From a virus: a stretch of 32,784 nucleotides of DNA. The stretch lies in IMG/VR virus record IMGVR_UViG_3300010885_016343, positions 1-32,784 of that record; one strand, 5' to 3'. The notes beneath the pieces were generated by a model. It saw only the letters and a program-made list of their open reading frames with translations. It ran no database searches and was not told the DNA's origin. Of the stretch, positions 29,321-32,784 are shown piece after piece (position 1 is the first letter of the stretch; every line of letters starts with the position of its first letter). The translations under genes and the position numbers were made by a program.

Positions 29321-29605
29321 TCACCTCTTGTAAAAGCCGAACACTTGCTGATGCTCGCAATCGACTTGCTTGGTCTGTTCTCCCTCTCCCGCCGCCGTCG
29401 CCATGGTGGCGTACATCCTGCGAGTCACTTCGGACATGATGTCCTTGGTCGTGATCGCATCTTCATATACGATCGCCAGACGTTCACGGAGAACGTCATA
29501 TGCCATTCGCAACTCCCAGATGTTGACGCAGCCCGTTCCGCTGAGGGCGTTGATGTTGGCCTTGGACAGAGAGTCTAGCCGTTCATTCAGATCCTGCGCA
29601 TTCAT
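29321..29605 (-). CDS. Small helical protein, 94 aa
   Basis: Start at the ATG preceded by GGAGG. Mostly helical: DLNERLDSLSKANINALSG, WELRMAYDVLRERLAIVYED and a later MSEVTRRMYATM helix. No recognised domain. It follows the gene ending at 29620 by 14 nt. Confidence 0.7.
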   Translation of the reverse strand: MNAQDLNERLDSLSKANINALSGTGCVNIWELRMAYDVLRERLAIVYEDAITTKDIMSEVTRRMYATMATAAGEGEQTKQVDCEHQQVFGFYKR

Positions 29606-29619
29606 GGTTTCCTCCATAA

Positions 29620-29907
29620 TCAAAACTTGAGCGGGATGTAGATGGGTTCCTTGACGGGGAGGGTTCCGGTGAGAACCACGCCCCGAAGAACCAGTCCGAG
29701 TATGTATACGGGAAATGCAGGACTGTCCACGACGATCACGCTGTCCCTCTCGTAAATCTCAAGACGACCGGACGGCTCGGATCGAGTGACATCGATGCTG
29801 TACGTTCGCTGGGTCTCGGGACTGAAGAAGATGTATGCACCCTCTCCGAGTCGGAGAATGGTGTTTTGAAAAAGTGCTTCTCTTGACGTATCGTTCGCAT
29901 TAGGCAT
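29620..29907 (-). CDS. Small beta-rich protein, 95 aa
   Basis: Start at the ATG with AAGGAG upstream; the frame remains open further upstream, but only across the previous gene. A series of beta strands (AYIFFSPETQRTYSIDV, RLEIYERDSVIVVDS) and a hydrophobic C-terminal stretch (FPVYILGLVLRGVVLTG). The latter may be a membrane segment or a core strand. The function is unknown. Confidence 0.7.
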   Translation of the reverse strand: MPNANDTSREALFQNTILRLGEGAYIFFSPETQRTYSIDVTRSEPSGRLEIYERDSVIVVDSPAFPVYILGLVLRGVVLTGTLPVKEPIYIPLKF

Positions 29908-30172
29908 AATGAATCTCCTTGGTTCGCACGAATCCAACTCCAACCAGTTCTTTCCACACCGCCCTAGCCGTGACAAGATCCATCTTGTATCGGGAATCGC
30001 TCAGTGTGATGGGAATCATACCCGTGGGGTAGATGGTCACGGTATACGGAGTTCCAGTCTTTTCGCACTTCGCCGAGTAATGGGCGTAGACATCCGATCC
30101 TTCTATGAAAAAAGAGACCACGCCACCGCTGACGTGACCGGGATAGTGGAGTTGATATAGTTGAGGAAACAT
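29900..30172 (-). CDS. Small unrecognised protein, 90 aa
   Basis: Start taken at the ATG 2 nt after the stop of a 17-residue hydrophobic frame; an in-frame GTG three codons earlier is possible. Contains GGVVSFFIEGSDVYAHYSAK, then VTIYPTGMIPITLSDSRYK and a C-terminal helix (ARAVWKELVGVGF). There is no good ribosome site, so translation may depend on coupling to the short upstream frame. Confidence 0.65.
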   Translation of the reverse strand: MFPQLYQLHYPGHVSGGVVSFFIEGSDVYAHYSAKCEKTGTPYTVTIYPTGMIPITLSDSRYKMDLVTARAVWKELVGVGFVRTKEIHYA

Positions 30173-30174
30173 GG

Positions 30175-30228
30175 TCAACACAGTGCCAGAAAGGCGAGAA
30201 TGCTCAACAGAAAGATTCGGCGTTCCAT
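30175..30228 (-). CDS. 17-residue hydrophobic peptide ending in Cys
   Basis: MERRIFLLSILAFLALC followed by TGA. GAAGGAAG lies upstream at a plausible spacing. The sequence looks like a lipoprotein signal peptide cut off exactly at its lipobox cysteine (LALC). It may be a leader peptide that couples translation to the next gene, a toxin-like membrane peptide, or the remnant of a lipoprotein. Reality uncertain. Confidence 0.35.
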   Translation of the reverse strand: MERRIFLLSILAFLALC

Positions 30229-30251
30229 TCGGTTTCTTCCTTCGGGGTGAT

Positions 30252-30596
30252 TCAGTAGTTGTCGGTGAAGGACCGAGGGTTTCCTTCCCACAGGGAAGCG
30301 TAGGAGTAGGAGTTCAACTTGATCGAGTACGACTCCTTTCCGTCCCAAGTCTTGCGGAGATTGAAGCGATGGGTCTTGGGGGAACCAATCGCTTCGGTTC
30401 CGGGAGTCTTGGTCCCTCCACCCCAGTTGGTTCGATCGGAGATCGAGGACAGCAGGGCGACGGTGACCGAAGCCTTGGTCACCCGCAGGACACGGTAGAA
30501 ATCGATGTTCGTCTGTTCGTAGCCCCACGACGACACGAGAATGTCGCCGACGAGAGGAGTGCGGGAGGGAGAAGCGGTGGTGGTGGTGTTCGTCAT
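30252..30596 (-). CDS. Unrecognised protein, 114 aa, predicted leaderless mRNA
   Basis: Starts at the ATG placed 1 nt after the predicted +1. A Thr-rich N-terminus is followed by a beta domain (LVGDILVSSWGYEQTNIDFY, RVTKASVTVALLSS) that resembles small barrel proteins, then a basic stretch (THRFNLRKTWDG). Similar VGDIF/YEQTN-type small proteins occur in other phages as far as I recall; no function is known. Confidence 0.75.
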   Translation of the reverse strand: MTNTTTTASPSRTPLVGDILVSSWGYEQTNIDFYRVLRVTKASVTVALLSSISDRTNWGGGTKTPGTEAIGSPKTHRFNLRKTWDGKESYSIKLNSYSYASLWEGNPRSFTDNY

Positions 30597-30603
30597 ACGA
30601 GCA

Positions 30604-30632
30604 ATCCTAGCAGGGTGGTTCACGGATGTCAA
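30604..30632 (-). promoter_or_regulatory. Sigma-70-like promoter (predicted leaderless)
   Basis: On the minus strand, a perfect TTGACA (30627-30632), a 17-nt spacer and TAGGAT (30604-30609). +1 falls at 30597, one base before the ATG at 30596. Confidence 0.78.
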
Positions 30633-30648
30633 GTGAAGGGACAACAAT

Positions 30649-30882
30649 TCATCGGATGACCAAGGCATCGCCATTAGCCCGGTTCACATAATAGCCGCCC
30701 CAGATCGAATTATCGGCCTTTGCCATCATGTTCTCGCCGAACAACTTCCTAGCGGTCTCGACCAAGTGTCGAAGGACCGTCATTTGTGCCCTTCCGGGGT
30801 TGTTGGTGCGAACGGTGAAGGACTTGACGGTGGTCCCCATCTCATTGGTGGGGCTGGTGAGAAGAGTGAGGGTGATTTTCAT
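30649..30882 (-). CDS. Unrecognised small protein, 77 aa, predicted leaderless mRNA
   Basis: An alpha/beta protein: strand (MKITLTLLTSP, TVKSFTVRTNN), helix (RAQMTVLRHLVETARKLFG), strands (GGYYVNRANGDALVIR). No motif is recognised. The ATG lies 1 nt after the predicted +1 of a sigma-70-like promoter and has no ribosome site. Confidence 0.75.
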   Translation of the reverse strand: MKITLTLLTSPTNEMGTTVKSFTVRTNNPGRAQMTVLRHLVETARKLFGENMMAKADNSIWGGYYVNRANGDALVIR

Positions 30883-30889
30883 ACGAAGA

Positions 30890-30918
30890 AGTTTAGGCGG
30901 TCACTCCCCCGAAGTCAA
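30890..30918 (-). promoter_or_regulatory. Sigma-70-like promoter (predicted leaderless)
   Basis: On the minus strand, TTGACT (30913-30918), a 17-nt spacer and TAAACT (30890-30895). +1 is predicted at 30883, one base before the ATG. The bases before the ATG (TTCGT) echo those of the promoter at 30604. Confidence 0.75.
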
Positions 30919-30927
30919 GCCGGTTTA

Positions 30928-31044
30928 CTAGATTTTCGCAGTCCAGCGTCCGATAAGAAACGCCAGAACCAATAGACCTAACACAGCCAGAACGACCATG
31001 ACCAGACACCCACGCAAGACTCTTTCAATCCCTTCGAGCATCAT
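30928..31044 (-). CDS. Tiny membrane protein, 38 aa
   Basis: MMLEGIERVLRGC is followed by a hydrophobic helix (VMVVLAVLGLLVLAFLIG) and a basic end (RWTAKI). Start at one of two tandem ATGs directly after the preceding TGA, with GGAGG overlapping that gene's end. One of several single-helix peptides in this strand's operon. Confidence 0.65.
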   Translation of the reverse strand: MMLEGIERVLRGCLVMVVLAVLGLLVLAFLIGRWTAKI

Positions 31045-31374
31045 TCAGCCCTCCTTATCCAATAAGCCTTGGGTGTCGGTCGTCTTGCCGCAGTTCACCA
31101 CTTCCTGCCAAAGCAGGGGCTCGGGGTTGAACGTGTCGGGTTCGCTGGAAGACCACTTTCGCCATGCTTGAACTTCCTGAATGAGGATACGCTTCTCCGA
31201 TTCGGACCTTTCGAGATCGGTGTCCAGTTTGGAAACGAGAGTGTCCAATGCCCCAACGTCCTTCTTGAGACGATCGTTCTCGCTCACAAGATACTTGAGT
31301 CTCTCAAGCGTGAAGTTGTACATCGACTTTTCGACTTCAACAAACGTGAATGGGATCAGGGGATTCGAATCCAT
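31045..31374 (-). CDS. Coiled-coil protein with EVxAWRxW motif, 109 aa
   Basis: Start at the ATG preceded by GGAGG; the longer frame upstream overlaps the previous gene. A coiled coil (LKYLVSENDRLKKDVGALD, VSKLDTDLERSESEKRI) leads to EVQAWRKW and a C-terminal block (NPEPLLWQEVVN, then a D-T-Q-G-L-L ending). The same order (coil, EVRAWRAW, TEPILYQMMVN, EDSGAL) occurs in the protein at 32199, so the two are paralogues. The function is unknown. Confidence 0.75.
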   Translation of the reverse strand: MDSNPLIPFTFVEVEKSMYNFTLERLKYLVSENDRLKKDVGALDTLVSKLDTDLERSESEKRILIQEVQAWRKWSSSEPDTFNPEPLLWQEVVNCGKTTDTQGLLDKEG

Positions 31375-31375
31375 A

Positions 31376-31603
31376 TCATGCCTCCAGTTGAATGCGGAAC
31401 GCTTCCATGGCAATGTCGTTTTTCGACAGTTCCTTGATGGCCTTGTCGATTTCGACCACATTCCGAGGAGGGTTTGCGGCCATACGAGCCAAGAGATTGA
31501 TGGCCTCTTCCATCACCTTCATGTCCTCGATCTTCATCGCCACCATGTCCGACTCGGCCTTCTTCTTCTTCGTGGCCTTCTTCTTCGTCACTTTCTTCGC
31601 CAT
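31376..31603 (-). CDS. Small protein with lysine-rich N-terminus, 75 aa
   Basis: Start at the ATG with AAAGGAG upstream. The N-terminus is a Lys/Thr-rich tail (MAKKVTKKKATKKKK), suited to binding nucleic acid, followed by helices (KVMEEAINLLARMAANPP, VVEIDKAIKELSKNDIAM). It lies 18 nt after tRNA-Arg, so its mRNA 5' end is probably made by tRNA 3' processing. Confidence 0.75.
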   Translation of the reverse strand: MAKKVTKKKATKKKKAESDMVAMKIEDMKVMEEAINLLARMAANPPRNVVEIDKAIKELSKNDIAMEAFRIQLEA

Positions 31604-31621
31604 GTCATACTCCTTTGTAAA

Positions 31622-31694
31622 CGGGTCTGGACGGACTCGAACCGTCAACCTTCCGCTTAGAAGGCGGATGCTCTATCCATTGAGCCACAGACCC
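31622..31694 (-). tRNA. tRNA-Arg (anticodon UCU)
   Basis: Perfect acceptor GGGTCTG/CAGACCC, D stem GCTC/GAGC, perfect anticodon stem TCCGC/GCGGA with loop CTTCTAA, and T arm GACGG-TTCGAGT-CCGTC. Anticodon TCT reads AGA and AGG. It lies 7 nt after the beta-helix gene and is transcribed with it. No CCA is encoded. Confidence 0.94.
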
Positions 31695-31701
31695 ATATGT
31701 C

Positions 31702-32202
31702 TTACTGGACTTCCTCTTCGGGGTCCCGTACGAGCCATGTGGTCCCTTCGATCCGCTGACCCTTTCCCACGGTCAGGGGAACGTGACCGCCCACGGTCGA
31801 GTTGCCGCCCACGTAGGCGTTTTCCGTAAGGTACGCCTTGCCGCATACCCATGCGTTCTCGGTCACCTTGGCCTCTTCTTCGACCGTGGCCCAACCGCTC
31901 ACCCATGCGGAGCCGCTCACCTTGGCATCGCATCGGACCAAGCAGTCACCGAAGACCAAGGCATCGTCGGAGATGATTGCGGAGTCGCTCACCTTCGCCC
32001 TGTCGGTCACATGGGCACGATCCTTCACCACGGCGTTGTCCTCCACGATGGCGTTCTTCGACACCATGGCATCGGGGCCGATGAAGGCATGATCTCCCAC
32101 CCATGCCGTGGCGGCGACCCATCCTCCTCCCTTGGGGTGGCGATAGGCTTCCACGAGTCCGTAACCGAAATCATACGTATTGTTGTCTTTCTTCTTGCTC
32201 AT
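31702..32202 (-). CDS. Beta-helix-like repeat protein, 166 aa
   Basis: Start at the ATG preceded by AAGGA and overlapping the upstream stop (ATGA). From about residue 35 to 145 it consists of short repeats of the type A-x-V-x-x-x-A-x-[VI]-x-x-x (for example DNAVVKDRAHVTDRAKVSDS), typical of left-handed or related beta helices. Similar repeat proteins occur in many phage genomes. Possible roles are an acyltransferase-like fold without a catalytic site, or DNA mimicry as in pentapeptide-repeat proteins. No catalytic His is evident. Confidence 0.8.
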   Translation of the reverse strand: MSKKKDNNTYDFGYGLVEAYRHPKGGGWVAATAWVGDHAFIGPDAMVSKNAIVEDNAVVKDRAHVTDRAKVSDSAIISDDALVFGDCLVRCDAKVSGSAWVSGWATVEEEAKVTENAWVCGKAYLTENAYVGGNSTVGGHVPLTVGKGQRIEGTTWLVRDPEEEVQ

Positions 32203-32573
32203 TGATGTTCCTTGGCCCGATTGAGGGCACCCGAGTCCTCGGTGGCTCGCCATGCATTGACCATCATCTGATACAGAATCGGCTCGGTCACGTTGACCTC
32301 CATCTCCTCCTCGTACCACGCTCTCCACGCCCGCACCTCATCCGCAAGAAGGTTGCGGTCTCGCTCGGCACGTTCGAGTGCCGCACGAAGATCGTCGATT
32401 CGACGCTGGTGGCACGAGCCGTCGTGGTGCCCATCGCAGTCGCAGTATTCTGGTTGAGGGTTCTCGGCTTTCATGGATTCGATGCGGGTTTCGAGTGCGT
32501 GAATATCTTCACAGATTCCACAATTGCGTGAGGGTTCACCGTGTACGCATTTTGGTTGAGAGGTGTCGCTCAT
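32199..32573 (-). CDS. Cys-rich coiled-coil protein with EVxAWRxW motif, 124 aa
   Basis: The N-terminus has a Cys/His cluster (CVHGEPSRNCGIC, then CDCDGHHDGSCH), probably metal binding. A coiled coil follows (RIDDLRAALERAERDRNLL), then EVRAWRAW and TEPILYQMMVNAW, shared with the protein at 31045. The ATG overlaps the upstream TGA, and the stop overlaps the beta-helix ATG. The function is unknown. Confidence 0.78.
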   Translation of the reverse strand: MSDTSQPKCVHGEPSRNCGICEDIHALETRIESMKAENPQPEYCDCDGHHDGSCHQRRIDDLRAALERAERDRNLLADEVRAWRAWYEEEMEVNVTEPILYQMMVNAWRATEDSGALNRAKEHQ

Positions 32574-32752
32574 TGAAAAAGTCCCCAGTCTTGATAAGAT
32601 TTATCTCCGTCGCCATTATTCGCAAGTGCTTCTCGAAGATTCGCATTCTCTTTGCGAAGGTGGGCGTTCTCGGCTTCGAGCCGCTTGATCTTTTCTTGAA
32701 ACGACTCGTCACTCACAAACGGATTGTCCTGCCTGTATGGGTTTTCGCTCAT
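32570..32752 (-). CDS. Small coiled-coil protein, 60 aa
   Basis: A polar N-terminus followed by a clear coiled coil (EKIKRLEAENAHLRKENANL) and a short polar end. GGAG lies upstream of the ATG. It overlaps both neighbours by 4 nt. It may pair with the coiled coils of the next gene or of the paralogue at 31045, but that is a guess. Confidence 0.7.
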   Translation of the reverse strand: MSENPYRQDNPFVSDESFQEKIKRLEAENAHLRKENANLREALANNGDGDKSYQDWGLFQ

Positions 32753-32784
32753 CTGTCTTTCTCCGCTTGCTTTATCGCACTAGC
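32749..32784 (-). CDS. C-terminal end of an upstream minus-strand gene (partial)
   Basis: The last 11 codons (ending IKQAEKDR) and TGA of a frame entering from the right edge. The stop overlaps the next ATG (ATGA), in line with the tight coupling throughout this operon. Too short to identify. Confidence 0.4.
   Translation of the reverse strand, partial: ASAIKQAEKDR

Noticed and set aside
1-32784. CRISPR array, integrase, attachment site or insertion sequence
   Set aside because: No regularly spaced direct repeats, transposase or integrase motifs, or terminal inverted repeats were seen. The window looks like a lytic phage genome.

Overview
The window is a piece of a T4-like myovirus genome (a contractile-tailed phage with moderately GC-rich DNA). 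The left third carries the T4 head and tail gene order: large terminase gp17, sheath gp18, tube gp19, portal gp20, a three-gene block where T4 has prohead-core genes 67/68, prohead protease gp21, scaffold gp22 and major capsid protein gp23. Almost every plus-strand unit starts with a T4-type late promoter octamer of the form NNTAAATA. The host cannot be named. A lipoprotein signal, a type IV prepilin-like leader and a lipid-type glycosyltransferase/phosphoesterase pair all suggest a Gram-negative host.

Layout. 1-11883: packaging, tail and head morphogenesis on the plus strand, closed by a strong terminator. 11952-15165: two gp19-like structural proteins flanking two unrecognised proteins. 15303-16215: a lipoprotein with a long coiled coil and three membrane segments, a candidate fused spanin/holin. 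16206-17615: a minus-strand unit from sigma-70-like promoters in which small genes alternate with tRNAs (Lys, Leu, Met, Ile). 17627-24766: a plus-strand late region with a putative ADP-ribosyltransferase, an Hsp20 chaperone, an HExxH metallopeptidase and several unrecognised proteins, plus tRNA-Val. Six or seven of these proteins begin with a short peptide resembling the capsid-targeting sequence of T4 internal proteins, ending in a gp21-type site ([LIV]-x-E, then usually A). They look like proteins packed into the head and delivered with the DNA.

24738-26553: a minus-strand pair (GT4 glycosyltransferase and LpxH-like phosphoesterase) with its own late promoter. 26602-32784: a dense minus-strand region, probably early, of small overlapping genes. 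It includes a prepilin-like protein, zinc-ribbon proteins, several tiny membrane peptides, tRNA-Arg, a beta-helix-like repeat protein, and a 144-nt RNA with tRNA-like ends and a large insert.

Two patterns stand out. First, many promoters, late and sigma-70-like, sit so close to the ATG that the predicted transcripts are leaderless. Second, there is the capsid-targeted protein set. All assignments come from reading the sequence; no database search or structure prediction was run.
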